A stretch of 64,000 nt of DNA from Pegea sp. RAD2-039 (GCA_034620365.1 JAQGEQ010000380.1:2728001-2792000); one strand, 5' to 3'. Shown: positions 11,577 to 23,499, counted from the first letter of the stretch. Notes: generated by a model from the sequence alone, not told the origin. Translations and numbers: made by a program.

Positions 11577-13325
11577 ATGTCTGAGTCTGAAGTAAATGAT
11601 TTATTTGAAGAAGAAGGTGTCAAAATTGAAAATCTTGAATCTGAAGAGAGTTCAGATAAAGATGAATTATTGATTGACCAAATCAAGATCACTGTTAGTG
11701 ATCCTGAAAAGAAAACTAAAGTTTCAGGGTTAAAAATTCAAGATACATTTATTTGTTATCTGATTGAAGCTACACCTAAGAAAAGTAACTCATCTTTACA
11801 AGTTTCATCTATTTGGAGAAGATATAGTGAGTTTGAACTTCTGCGCAACTACCTAGTGGCTTTTTACCCGGCTGTTGTTGTTCCACCTATACCAGAAAAA
11901 CGAGCTAACTATATTTGGCGAAAACTTGATATAATTGAAAGCATTGATCTGGAATTTTTGGAGAAGCGCAGATTTGGTTTAGAGTCTTTCCTTCATAGAG
12001 TCTCTTCTCATCATAAAATGGGTAAAGATACTTGATTCTTGGAAGGATTATCAAGCTAAATCTGATCTTGGTTAAAAAACATCAATGCATCACTTCGTGT
12101 GAAGCAATCAGATATCAGGTGTGTTGTTCTGTTCCTTAAATTATGTAATTGATGATGTCATTGGTTGAGAAATTAATTTTAAGATTCTTTTTAACGGCAA
12201 TTATAAAAATATGTTTTCTTTTTCTTGTGAGATTTATGAAACTTTTTATTTCACTTTAATTTTTTTATTATCTTTTATTACTTAAGCACTTTCAACAAAT
12301 TTCAATTTGATTTATATCAATATCATGATCTATAATTTCATTTTCAACTTGTTTCTGGTCTTTATACAGAATCTTATTTTTTTAGAATGGATCAGTTGAA
12401 AGTTTATGCAAATCAACTACAGACTTTGACTGCAGCTCTTTTAAAGCTTAGAGCTAAAGTGGCTGAAAGAGTTTATGGAATTTACAAGGTTCATGGCAAC
12501 TATAGCCGTGTTTTAAGTGAATGGGCTTTGATTGAAGACGAAGAAAATAAAAAAGCTCTTCAAAAATCCAGTGTTTATATATCAGCTCTTGCTAAATCGA
12601 TTGATAATTTAATAGATGAAGAAGATCAACTCGCTGAACAGATTAAAGAGTACATGTACTTTAGTGAATCCTTGAAGGTACAAATATTTGTGCTAATTTC
12701 ACAACTTGCTCCTTTGCAATCTTTCAGAACTTTTTTTGAATAAGATCTTCTGAAGGTTTTCTGAAATTTGTGTGTTTACACCAATTATTTTACAAATACC
12801 AATTTAAGCTTTTTATTGTAATTCTAGTTTTATCCAATTTTGTTAATTTTATTTGGACTTTTTATATTCTTACAGTTGGTGATACAGAAGCACCAGTTGG
12901 TGATACAGAAGCACCAGGCTCTTCAATATGAAGTAGAGTTGTGTGAACATCAACTTGCTTCTAGTTTATCTGAAAAACGTCAACTGGATTCTGGAACTCA
13001 AAAGAGCTTCTCATTTGGTAACATGAAAGCCAAACTCCTCGGCATTGATCCTCAAGTACAGAAGGAGTTGAGACTCGAACAACTTGAAATCGATATCGCG
13101 GTTTTCGAAGGCGAACTCGAAAACGCAAAAAGTAGCGCTCAGAAGTTTCTAGAAGAAGCTTTGTTGGAAGTTGATCTTTTTCAGAAGAATAAGATTTCGG
13201 ATCTGAAAGAGATCTTCACGAGTTATGTTGTTCTTCAGATTAAGATCAATCGGGAAGGAGTTGAGATTTGGAAGCGGTTTCAGAAGTCGCTAGCGCCGAT
13301 CAAGTCTCTCACATCTTCTTCCTAA
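11577..13325 (+). CDS. SNX4: Sorting nexin 4, apparently frame-disrupted
   Basis: Exons are 11577-12118, 12386-12677 and 12876-13325. SNX4 is a PX-BAR protein that binds PI3P on endosomes and returns cargo through recycling. The PX domain has WRRYSEFELLR, VVPPIPEKR and LEKRRFGLESFL. The BAR part has VAERVYGIYKVHGNY, the block around LLGIDPQ and the DLKE..SYVVLQI block. Frames join cleanly across both introns (DIR/MDQL, SLK/LVIQ). Exon 1 is broken: after SSHHKMGKDT a stop intervenes, about ten residues expected from human SNX4 are missing, and homology resumes in another frame (SWKDYQAKSDL), then shifts again to LKNINASLRV. Either this allele is disrupted or the sequence has two indels. The acceptor at 11548 gives a 28-nt leader; AATAAA lies at 13482. 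Confidence 0.88.
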
Positions 13326-13355
13326 GATTTTGTTGTTTTATATTTATTCAAAACG

Positions 13356-13415
13356 TGACGTAATCCTTGTGGGAAGTCATGTGACGTAATCCTTGTGGGA
13401 AGTCATGTGACGTAA
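13356..13415. promoter_or_regulatory. Tandem 26-bp repeat carrying three TGACGTAA sites
   Basis: The 26-base unit 'gtgacgtaatccttgtggga' plus 'agtcat' occurs twice in full, followed by a third start. This places the bZIP-type octamer TGACGTAA three times at a 26-base spacing. It lies between the convergent 3' ends of SNX4 and IRAK1BP1, so it may be 3' UTR sequence or an enhancer-like element. Confidence 0.6.
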
Positions 13416-13595
13416 TCATCTTCATATTCATCTTTGTGTTTAATTAAATCCAGATTTGTTGAATTTTATTTAAAATTGTAAAATAAAAACTAATATTTCT
13501 TGTTATTTTGGTTTCGTTGATGACATTTTGCGATTAGCTTTATTTGAGATAAAAGATTTGAGAGGAAGAATCACGAAAGAGAAATGAAATATAAA

Positions 13596-15721
13596 TTATT
13601 TTATGGAAGTTTTTGATTTAAGCTCAAATGTAGCAGTAACATCGACTCTAAGATGGACAGTTTCATTCCTCATTCGACGTTGTACATCTATCACTTCATG
13701 ATTTTTCTCTGCATCCAAATCAGCCTCATCTGTACTTTCGTCTTTTTCTAAACCTTTTGCTTCATTTACGTTATTTTCGATGACAGTAATTGGGCGGCCA
13801 AGGTTTTGATTAAGCATTCGACACAAGTCCAAAGCTTTTTGTCGAGCGTTAGCAAAAGCCAGCAAACAAGCTTTTTTTCTGTGGAAGAAAATATTTGGTT
13901 GAAGAATTGAAAATATTCCTATTAAATACCTTTAACAATGAATTCAGAAATTTATCACAAATTAATGATGAAATATTTTAAAATTAAGTTTCATTAATAA
14001 GAAAATATGTATACTAAAAATCAAATAAGTTTAAAAATTGTTTGATCAATTTCATGTTACCTTTGGCATTCTAAACGTTGTTGATGATGTTTTAATATTG
14101 GTGGTAAAACTTTTACACTATGTTGTAACTTCTCAACAAACAACGAACTTAATTTCATACATTTTTGTAAAGCACTGCAGAAAAGTCAGTTTATTATTGA
14201 CATCCTGTCTAAATAAAAAGATTTTCTCTATGTAATAAAACCTGTAAAAAGTTGCATCTATCTGAGTCTCCATCATGTAACCATCTGTAACACGCTTCAA
14301 GTTTTCTGTTATAGTCATGTAATCTTCCTAAAAATTATTAAATTTTGATGACTATAATTTAAACAAATCAAAACATTTATTTAGCTACTATTATCATCAA
14401 ATAATTAAAACGTTTGCTTTGAACATAAAGATGTCAGTGATTATGATACCAAGTACAAGATAATTTTGCACATTAGATATTCATAAAAAAAATGTTTAGT
14501 TTGAATAAAACTTTGTTTAAATTAAAAAATCAGGAGAGCTTATCAAGCAAACCAGTTCTTTAAATAAAATCTAGGCATTAAGTAAGAACTATGCGACGAT
14601 TCAATTATTAAGCAGCAAAGTATAATGATGTAAGAAGAAAACTATATAATTTCGCTACTTATAAGTTCACTATAAGTTTTTATATCGAAGGCTATTAACT
14701 TAAAATTTATAAATATTTCATAAGGAGTCTACTAATCAATGCCAGAAGTAGGCAAGTCTTCAGCACCAAACACAAGATTTGTTTATTTAATTTGTTAGCC
14801 GAAAAGTCTTTACACGTTAAGGTGCTAGAAACAGGTAAGTCCTTAAACCTACAACCATCAATCACAAGATTAAAGGTAAAACAAGTTTTTATTGACTTGG
14901 CACTGTTTGTCGAGGAGTTTTTCAACTCAAGGTGCTAAATCAACTTAACTAGCAATAAAATTCAAAGAAAAACCATTTATTTACAAATTTAACTTCGATA
15001 TGAGAAAATAATTCAAAATATTAACTCATAAGTTTATATCATAATAAAAGAATATTCAAATAACTTATACATACTGAAATGCCGTTGTTTAGTAATGTTT
15101 GTTTCACATAATCAACTCTCCTTTCAACACTACTTCTTGCATCACAAGCTTTTTCTTTCATGCTTGAAACAATAATTGAAAGAATTGAAATTTCAGGTGC
15201 TATTGTTAGTGTAGCAGAACCAGATACCTGAAAGATTTAAATTCGAAATATTCGCGAAAAATTTAAATAAAACATTTATTACTTCAAAATTAGTTTAATC
15301 TAAGAATTTATTTATTTTACGTATAATTCTAATAATTTTTAATTATCTATAAATTATCTAATATTTCATAAATATATAAACAGCAAAAATTATGCTATAC
15401 GGCCTATATAAATAATATTTTCTATAATTTTCAGATTAAATCTAAAATAATGAAATAAAAAAGAAATTATAAAAAATAACTAAAAAATCCAAAACACATA
15501 TTTTATAAGAAATATAATTGTAACTCTTACACTAACTAACAAAATAATATAAAAATACTATAACAAAAATATTATTGTAATATCATAAAGTTATTTTTAA
15601 AAGTTTTTGTTTGTAAACAAAAGCTACAGACTTCAACTTTTCTTTTTTGATTTTCAGGAAGTTTTTCTCCCGGACACAAGCTTTGAGGAGATAAACTAGC
15701 AAAAACATGAGTTGGTTTCAT
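13596..15721 (-). CDS. IRAK1BP1: IRAK1-binding protein 1 homologue (SIMPL domain)
   Basis: Five minus-strand exons (15632-15721, 15075-15227, 14242-14327, 14061-14174, 13596-13878) give 726 nt, 241 aa, in one continuous frame. The mammalian protein (about 260 aa) binds IRAK1 and modulates NF-kB signalling; invertebrate roles are poorly known. Matching blocks in order: MKPTHVFASL at the start, VSGSATLTIAPE, ARSSVERRVDYV, TENLKRVTDGYMMET, SLFVEKL, KKACLLAFANARQKA, LNQNLGRPI and a final ATFELKSK. The first donor is GTCTGT, slightly weak; the others are good. An acceptor (TATTATTAG) leaves a 15-nt leader. The last intron-rich part holds two imperfect copies of a segment near 14,750-14,940 of no clear meaning. 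Confidence 0.9.
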
Positions 15722-15924
15722 CTTTTGATTTTTTAACTAATAATATAAAGAAAATTATTTGAAAATATTCAAAGTTTGAAAACTACTGGCTTTTGTAACA
15801 GTAATACCTTAGAAACATAGCAACCAGTCAATATGGATTTTTAACAAATTTTCTTGTTTTGTTGGACGATTTGTATTTTTAATCTTAGTTAAACTTACAT
15901 TTACTTATTCAATTATTTTTATTG

Positions 15925-16172
15925 ATTATTTATTACAATAAATGCAAAGGAGGATTCCTAAAGAGAGCACCTCTCGCTAACACACATTCTCACAAATAAC
16001 ATCTATTTAGTCAAAAATATAGAAAGCAAAAGATGTAACACATGGCATTTCGGTGGTCCTCAAAGCATATAACAGTGAACAATTACATAGAATTATAGTA
16101 ATATTAGAAAAAAGGAAAAAAAGGAAAGTTCACAGTTTAGAAATGGCAGTGTTGGCAGTATTATAACTCTTT
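15925..16172 (-). mobile_element. 5'-truncated LINE: last ORF2 codons plus 3' UTR
   Basis: Read on the minus strand, it starts with the final ORF2 codons (NTANTAISKL then TGA), continues through a 3' UTR, and ends in the conserved tail box GGTGCTCTCTTTAGG followed by an A/T-rich end. The C-terminal codons and following bases match the LINE at 57.5 kb. This copy therefore defines the whole 3' end of the family. One arm of the tail hairpin is mutated here. Confidence 0.75.
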
Positions 16173-16202
16173 AAATTTTATTTAAATAGTTTTGTTTCTG
16201 GT

Positions 16203-16338
16203 TTCCAGAAGTTTCTCGAAGTTTCTTCAAAAGCTTCTCGAAGTTTCTTCAAAAGTTTCTCGAAGTTTCTTCAAAAGTTTCTCGAAGTTTCTTCAAAAGT
16301 TTCTCGAAGTTTATTGAAGTTTCTCGAAGCTTCTAGAA
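16203..16338. promoter_or_regulatory. Heat-shock-element array (22-bp tandem repeats)
   Basis: Alternating GAA/TTC pentamers fill this stretch. 16203-16225 holds five perfectly spaced units (TTC, GAA, TTC, GAA, TTC, two bases apart). Four or five 22-base repeats follow, each with TTCtcGAAgtTTC, and 16316-16338 holds another perfect five-unit element. Three inverted nGAAn units suffice to bind trimeric HSF, so this is an array of about six to seven HSF sites. It lies about 480 bases upstream of the IRAK1BP1 start and 1.4 kb upstream of the hnRNP start. Binding is inferred from the motif. Confidence 0.8.
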
Positions 16339-16346
16339 GTTTACCA

Positions 16347-17199
16347 AAAATAAACCCAGCTTTTACAGCTTTTGAACGAAGTTAACATGATTCTTAGTTT
16401 CTTAAGCTGAGCTTTTTCTAGCTGAGCATTTGCTATATGAACCACTCTTTTATTAATAGTGCTTTCATGGTTAAAACTTTATTTTTCATATAATTTTAGA
16501 TTAACCTTTAAGTCAGTGTGTTTTTAGAGTTTGACCATCATTTATTGTCCAAATGTAGAATTTTAAACTGATTGTAAAAGATGTGGCTTCTAGGTTATAC
16601 ATTTATAGGCTTTTAAAGCTGTCTTACCATCTTGCTTTTTTGGTAGAAAATTTATAAATTGAAATATAGTATAAGTAACTTGTTATAGATAAAAAAGGCT
16701 TATTCATAACATCATTTTAGTAATTTAATATAAATTCTACACATTTCTTTAAGTGGCCTACTCTGATATATCACAAAAAAAATCACAACTTTTACATTTG
16801 TAACATTATAAGTAACTCTTTGAAAAACTATTTTTTATTGGAAAATGCGCCCAACAACAAGATATCAATCTGATGATCAATCGTAATTGAAAAGTTCCAT
16901 TCCTTCTTTTTTTGATTAACTCATAGTTGAAAATACTTTTGACAATCTTTGCACACATCAGAATCATTTAGATTTATTTAAGAAATTTGTTAAAAAATTG
17001 TAACTTTATAAATTTATAGTTAGCATTTTTCTTATGTCGAAAAATAATTTTAGATGTAAGATAATATGACAAATTTAAACATTGAACTATAAAAATCAAA
17101 AGTTAGCATTAAAAATACCACGGTAATTTAAATTCTTTACATTTGTTTAGACTTAACTGTAATGTTACTTTGTTTAAACAAATCTTACCAATTTTAGTT
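16347..17199. other. Intergenic, IRAK1BP1/hnRNP divergent interval
   Basis: AT-rich DNA with no recognisable gene. It contains a few hexamers such as 'gctgagc' twice near 16,410-16,430. Promoter elements for either neighbour could be here. Confidence 0.4.
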
Positions 17200-17204
17200 T
17201 ATAT

Positions 17205-17290
17205 TTTTTTATTTTAATAAATGCAAAGGAGGGTACCTGAAGAGAGTACCTCTCGCTAACACACATGCTCACAAATAACATCTATCAAGT
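17205..17290 (-). mobile_element. LINE 3' tail, second copy
   Basis: The same tail box as at 15.95 kb, in the same (minus) orientation: 'gcaaaggagggtacctgaag' followed by 'agagtacctctcgctaac'. The hairpin arms are GGTAC (17232) and GTACC (17246), fully paired. Only the last 80 or so bases of the element remain. Confidence 0.7.
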
Positions 17291-17729
17291 ACGTTTTATT
17301 GTGCTTCACACGGCTCTTTGCAGATTTTATGTTAGATAATTTCACTTTACTTCCAAAAAGAGTTAAAATTGACGACAATTTATAAAGTTTTTTTTTCCTA
17401 CAATGTATTACAAAAAACTAGTTGACTGACTTTAAAAATTGAGCTACATAAGTTGAGTTAATATAAAGTTTGTAGTTTAAACTGAGTATACAATGTTTTG
17501 CGCATTTTTTTGTCTGATTGAGTTTTTATCAGATATATGGTACTGAATATTACTTAAAATTAAATAAAAATTAGAGCTATTCCACTGGTCATATTTTAAA
17601 TTTGCAAATTTGGTTATCTCATAAAAACATTATAAAACTACCCACAATGCAACTGTGAGTCTACATAATTCAGCGAAACACTGTTGTGTACCATTTTCTT
17701 AAAGTTTTGTAGATAATCAAACCGTGAAG

Positions 17730-19640
17730 ATGAATGGACAAGAGAGAACTGATGGAAGTTTAATAAATAATGCCTCTGATGATAAAGGGTATTTATTGAA
17801 AATTTTTGAAAGCTTCTTTAATTTCTATTTTAGATTGTAGACTTTGTTTACGATGTATGTTTATATAGTTTTAATTTCTAACTTGAATATTGTACATTAA
17901 AGTTAAATATTTATAATAGATTTGTTGTTGTTGGTGTTATATTATTCATCTCATTTTATATTTTTATTTTTAAGCAAAATGTTTATCGGTGGGCTTTCTT
18001 GGGAAACCGATGAGAGTAAGTTTTCCATTTATTCATTTATCTTTTAAATTTTTTAATTATTGAATTAAATATTGTATTTTATATATGTGAAAATTTATTT
18101 ATTTATGGTAATTGACTAGTGTCAGTTATAAAATTAAGTTAAAATAAATTTTAGTTTATCTAATTTGTTATTACATTTGCTGAGGGTTTATTTACAAAAT
18201 AATTTTATTAAAGTATTCATTTATATATAACAAAGATATTGCTTTTTAAATAAGAATTATATTTGAAAAGATTCTTTAGAGTTATTTTTCTTACAACTAA
18301 TGCAAAGTTTTATATTCTAACTTTGTAAACAAAAAATGAATTCTTATAGAACTTTATTTATAAATGAATTTCTACAAAAATCTATTTTCACATTATCATA
18401 AAACTTTGTAAATATTTGTTAAACATATTTTGCAGACAAGCTCAGAGATTATTTCAAGAAGTTTGGTGATGTTAGAGACTGCATGATTAAAAGAGATCAA
18501 GAAACCAAACGTTCTAGAGGTTTTGGTTTTATCTTATTTGCTGAACCTGAATCTGTTGAACAAGTAATTGTTATGAATAAATTTGAGCAAATTTAATAGA
18601 AATGCTTGTTTATATCTTGAACTATAAATTTATAAAATTATTATTTAAAGGTTCTTGAATGTACTGAGCATAGCCTTGATGGACGAAATATTGATCCAAA
18701 AAGAGCAAAAGCCTTGAGAAAGGATAGCAAGCTCTTTGTTGGGGGCTTAAATCCAGACACGACTGAAGAAACTATCAAGAAGTACTTTGAAGAGTTTGGA
18801 GAGGTAGGTTTCTAATTTAACAAGATTTGTTCTCAGTCTTCTCATGCCTTATAGATAGACACCATAGAGCGACCTCGTGATAGAGCAACTCAAAAAGCTA
18901 GAGGTTTTTGTTTCATCACTTTCACTAAAGATGGAGTTATAAGCAAAGTCATGGAACAAAGTAAATACCACACTATTGATGGTAGACAGGTAAATTGCTG
19001 TGATCATTACTTTTATGATATAAATTTGGTTAATGATATTTGCAGTGTGAGTGCAAAGACGGGGATTCAAGAAAGCAAGCACGTGGCCGAGGCATAGGAC
19101 CAGGTTGTTCTAGAGCTTACAGCTATTTTAATTTCTGCTGCCACATCTTTTTATCATTGAATGTTTGTTGGTAGATTCTGGGAATTATAACAATCAATCT
19201 GGTTACAATGGTCAATGGCCTCAGCAACAATGGTTTAATGGATATGGTGGTAAGATTTCTGATTTTATATAAAGCTCAAACCTTATTTACTCCACTAAAT
19301 CATAGTTCCAACACTCGGCAAATAATATTTTATATTTTTAATCAAATCTTTATGTAGGCTACGACTATAATAGTGGTTATGGTGGCTATGGCGGATATGG
19401 CGCCTATGGAAATTATGCTGGGTACGGTGGCTATGGTGGATATGGTGGTTATGGCAACTACCAAGGTTATGGAGGTTAGTAGAAGTGAAAATATCGAAAA
19501 CATCTTTTTACCATTGATGTTTTAACTTTTTAGACGGATACCAAAGCCAACAGCAGCCTTTAACTGCCAGTAACCAAAATTCTGGGGGCAAAGCTCGTTC
19601 TGCTGGTCGAGGAGGTCAAAATAACTTTAAACCATACTGA
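17730..19640 (+). CDS. hnRNP D/AB-type RNA-binding protein, two RRMs
   Basis: Nine exons (17730-17788, 17975-18015, 18436-18563, 18651-18803, 18855-18989, 19046-19103, 19175-19249, 19358-19474, 19534-19640) give 873 nt, 290 aa, with all phases matching. RRM1 has RNP2 MFIGGL and RNP1 [11 protein letters not shown]2 has LFVGGL and [10 protein letters not shown] Gly/Tyr-rich tail built of YGG repeats follows, and the protein ends GGQNNFKPY, the signature of HNRNPD/HNRNPAB/HNRNPDL and fly Squid. Such proteins bind AU-rich or other 3' UTR elements and shuttle between nucleus and cytoplasm. Exon 8 is purely low-complexity; skipping its donor gives an immediate stop (GGTTAG), so a shorter isoform ending in the Gly-rich tract is possible. 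The acceptor at 17712 leaves a 17-nt leader; AATAAA lies at 19880. Confidence 0.95.
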
Positions 19641-20950
19641 ATGGTCATCATTAACTTCGGTGGTAAGCTTGTCTCTATATACAATCCTTTAATGGTTGGC
19701 TTGTTGTTCTAAGCAATTAACTTTCTTTGTTGCTTAATCGTTTCAACTTAAAACTTATGAAATTGAAATATGTGAAAACTAAACTGTTTTTGAGGTAGTC
19801 CTTTCAATCATAACTTAAATAGTTGATGTTAGTTTCTAGTTGGCTTAAATTAAAGCAACAATATGATTAGTTGAAATTCAATAAAAGCAAATTGAGTTGA
19901 ATCAAAAATTTATCCTACTTGGATATAGGTCTTCCTGTGTGGACCGCCTGAAAAACCCAGGAAAGTGTTCACGTTCTGCTAGCTCATAAAAATCGAATCA
20001 TTTCTTAGCTAAAGTTAAACTTAATTTAAGGTCTTAATATTGTATAATTGCTCACTGGTATAAAATATCGAGTAGAAGCCCATCTAAATACTATTCTGAA
20101 TATGCTCTCTGATGTAAACCCAGAGTAATGTGTATAAAACCTGACATAAATTAGAATAAATTATCTATTAACCCTGAAACTGTAAACCCAAAAGATGTTA
20201 TTCGATTGGAATGATCTTTTCTAAAGATGAAGCCAGAAGATTGGTCTCTCAATCGGAGCAAACCTGATGAAACATATGTACGTCTATCTTGTTTCGAGCG
20301 GTAAAGTTTGTCCAGTAGAAAGTTGTTGATAAAAGGTTGATAAAGGTGTATAGCAGTTTAAGGGCAATTTAATCTCAGGCTTCCTTAATCTAACTGATAA
20401 GTCACAGGAGTAATTTTTTACATCTTCAACTTGACTCTTATTTTTTACTTGATTTTTTTGTTTCAGTTTAAACTTTGCATCAAGTAACAAGAATAGCAAC
20501 GTTGGATATTTGGTTTAGCTAAAATTTTTAATGTGGAGATTTTTTTTACTTCTACTTTTTAGCATACTAGATTTGAATTAAGTACTACCACTCCCTTAAG
20601 TAGCTTCGATCTTTTTATTTGAAATTGCAAAGTTTTGCATCGAACCATACATTTGAGTTCGTTGTTAGTGAAAAACTGGTTTTTTAAGCTTGCCGCATAG
20701 TCGTTTTAAAAATAAACTTCATCGTTTATTTATAAGCTATTCGTGCGAGTGAATGTTTGTAACAAATATTTTTCAATAAATTATCACCAAGCAACTTCTC
20801 AAAAGGTGCCCTAACTGACTATTTTACGTCTAACAGTGACCAATAAATTTCATTGCATGAATTGCTGTTTGGTTAATTAGCAATTTTTGATTAAATTTCA
20901 TGTTCAGAATTGCAAGAGCAATAAAAAATATAAATAAATAAAATATATGT
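19641..20950 (+). other. hnRNP 3' UTR and flank
   Basis: Non-coding sequence with several potential poly(A) signals (19880, and a run near 20,920-20,940). A possible splice donor right after the stop (GGTGGTAAGC near 19,661) could start a 3' UTR intron, as is common in this gene family. The extent of the transcript is not determinable here. Confidence 0.4.
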
Positions 20951-21559
20951 AAAAGACATGTAGGGTTACAAAACTGCATACAAACTATAATTTTTTAATG
21001 ATCTACCTCCCTTTTTATGATATTTAATTATACAAAATGTTGCACAACATTTCAAGTTCATCTAAACCTAGCTTCTCGATATTCTTGGATTTTCAAAACA
21101 CTATTTTTTAAATTTAGTAGTTGACACGAATGATATAAATAAATTCAAACATTTGTTTTATAAAGTCATGCTACCAATTACAAAGATGTTGAATAAAAAT
21201 TATATAAATAAGAGAACATTTTATCTATAGCTATCCATATATGGTTCATGCAAGTTAAAAAAAAGTATATTAAACGAGCTTTTTGTAATATACCTTTGAA
21301 AGCTGATCAATGTCTTGTATTCATGATTAACAAGAAATAGCAATGAAGAAAGCGACAATTTGAGAAGTAAAAATATTGTTATGCTTAAAAGTTGGTAAAT
21401 TTAAGAGACAAATTATTTTGAGGTTTATAATAAAAAAGACTAATTATGAAGCAACTATCTGAACGCATAATTATTATCGAATATATATATTACTCTTGTG
21501 GTTTATTTGCAAGCTGTGAAAAATAAATAGAAATTTACTTTTGTGATACTTACAAAAAA
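20951..21559. other. AT-rich spacer
   Basis: No gene or structured element was recognised. Confidence 0.4.
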
Positions 21560-22610
21560 TTGTGAAAAAACTTCAGGCTATCTGCAGAACTCAAAAGCAT
21601 ATCATTCACAATCATATGACCAGTCATTTGATGGGGCATCATCTAATATCTGATGCCCAGCATGGTTTTGTAAAACGGAGATCTTCCCTGATTCAACATC
21701 TCACTTTTCTTAATGAGCTTACAGCCCATTATGAAAGTAACACTCCCTGTAATATATACCTCGATTTTGCTAAAGCATTTGATTCTGTCTGCTTACAACA
21801 AGCTCATTATTGTTTTGCAAAAGTCAAAAATCAACAGACTTATCCTAAAGTGCAATGAAGAATGCCTTTATCTACTAATCAGGTAGAACCCAACAAACTC
21901 GTGTTAAAAGATCTTTATTTACTCCTAGTCAACAAACCAGTGATGTTCTTCAGGGTTCCGTTCTTGGTCCCCATCTCTTTTTACTTTTTATCGAAAACCT
22001 TATCAAAAGATTAGTAGGAGTAAATGAAGTCAGAGTGTTTGTGTATGCAGTTTAACATCAAGTTATTGGTCTGGCAATCGTTTACAACTTCAAATGGCTC
22101 CACACGTTGTAGAAGACTGGTTTCTCAACTGGCAGCTCAGAATCTAGCCCACGAAGTCTGAATTTATACGTTTTTCTCATCAACCAGCTATCATTCCTTA
22201 TCATCATTCCTTAAACCAATATTCCATCAATAGACTTACTATTCCACAAACACCTTGGATTTAGACCTTGGCATTATTCTCTCATCTGACTTTACATGGC
22301 ACTATTATATTTTTTTGCAAAATCAATTAATCTTATTTTGCCGTATTGCAAAATTTGTTAAATTCTGATGATCTATACTTTTGTATCAACCTCTTCAAAT
22401 TGTTCGTACGTCCAATTCTTGAATATAATCTCAGTACATGGATGCCATAATATAACGGGGATATAAAAAATTGAATTTGTTTAAGCAAGATTTGCTGGAT
22501 TAGTATGCAGGAAGTTTAATATTAAACACAATAGTTATGGTTATCGTCTTATCTTCTTAAATCTAAATATTTTGGAAATTAGACAGATTAAATATGACTA
22601 AATTTTTATT
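21560..22610 (+). mobile_element. CR1/L2-like LINE fragment (RT to C-terminal region), dead
   Basis: The plus strand carries HHLISDAQHGFVKRRS, IYLDFAKAFDSV (motif A), VLQGSVLGPHLFLLFI (motif B) and VRVFVYA. There the catalytic YADD is lost (YAV then a stop). Later come LDLGIILSSDFTWH and YGYRLIFLNLNILEIRQIKYD, which match the LINE at 57.6 kb. Several frameshifts and stops show it is inactive. It ends abruptly against a different LINE in the opposite direction near 22.65 kb. Confidence 0.85.
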
Positions 22611-22654
22611 ATTTAATTTAATTTTAATTATTTAATTTTGTTTTTTCTCAATCT

Positions 22655-23335
22655 TTCGTTTGTTTGCAAAGTAGAGAGCGCCATTCGAAGCGATCCGCTG
22701 CATTATCCTTCCAATTGCTGATATTGATGTCAAGCAATTGCATATCGCGCTTGAAAGTATCTTTAAAACGGAGACAGAGACGGCCGATGCTGCATTTACC
22801 ATTATATATCTCCTGATACAACAGATCTCATGGAATCAGCCCGTCGTCCATCCGACAAATGTATCCGAGTCAGCAAAGCCTTTGCTTGCTTAGCATGCTG
22901 TACTTTGTTGTTAGACCGGTACGCCTAAAGACTTCCTTGTTTGAGATCTTCTGCTGCCAACTTATACGTTAGATACGACGAAGGCAATAGAAACGAAAAA
23001 GGTTGAGTTCAATCTTGGACAAATTCTAGGTGGCATTGGTGTAAAAGAGCGTTCTGCAGACAAAGGCTCTGTACATGGCAGCTTTAGCTTTGGTAGATAA
23101 ATTTTTGTTATCTCGAACCCTAGAAGTGAACTGTGCAAAACGTGTCACATGCTTCTGCAAAAAATGCCAGATGCTACTGTTGATATTGGCTTCGATCAAT
23201 ACTGACGATGTTATTTTTGAGCTGAGATAGACAGAATTATCTATAGCCTCAACGACGCAGTCTATTGATTGGCTGTGAAACATTAACACCTTGGTGGAGA
23301 ACTTTTGTCTTTTTAAGACTGTTGTATTCCAAAAT
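22655..23335 (-). mobile_element. Second LINE family, RT C-terminal region, dead
   Basis: The minus strand, with several stops, encodes VYLSSKITSSVLIEANINSS, RVRDNKNLSTKAKAAMYRA, ISWQ, a MLSKQRLCWLGYICRMDDG block, GRLCLRFKDTFKRDMQ and ADRFEWRSL. This is the well-known tail of RTE-like LINE reverse transcriptases often annotated as craniofacial-development-protein-2-like. Its GC is higher than its surroundings. It is unrelated in sequence to the CR1/L2-like family and is inserted head-to-head against it. Confidence 0.85.
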
Positions 23336-23499
23336 CTGTGCAGGGTAATGAAAATTGGTCTATCAGCATCTATAGGTCTTTAGCTGAAAAACAAAAATTT
23401 CAATTTTTTAATTAAAATAATTTTAATTTGTTTAAATTTTAAACAAAAATTGCTGTGTCAAATTTGTCGTCGGCAAAAAGCAAGGCAAGGGTGTATATC

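Noticed and set aside
14707-14925. Minus-strand 72-aa frame
   Set aside because: It lies inside an IRAK1BP1 intron and coincides with a degenerate repeated segment; no splice logic supports it as an exon.
16203-16338. Interpretation as a CRISPR array or ordinary minisatellite
   Set aside because: There are no spacers and this is an animal genome; the strict two-base spacing of alternating GAA/TTC is better explained as heat-shock elements than as a random minisatellite.
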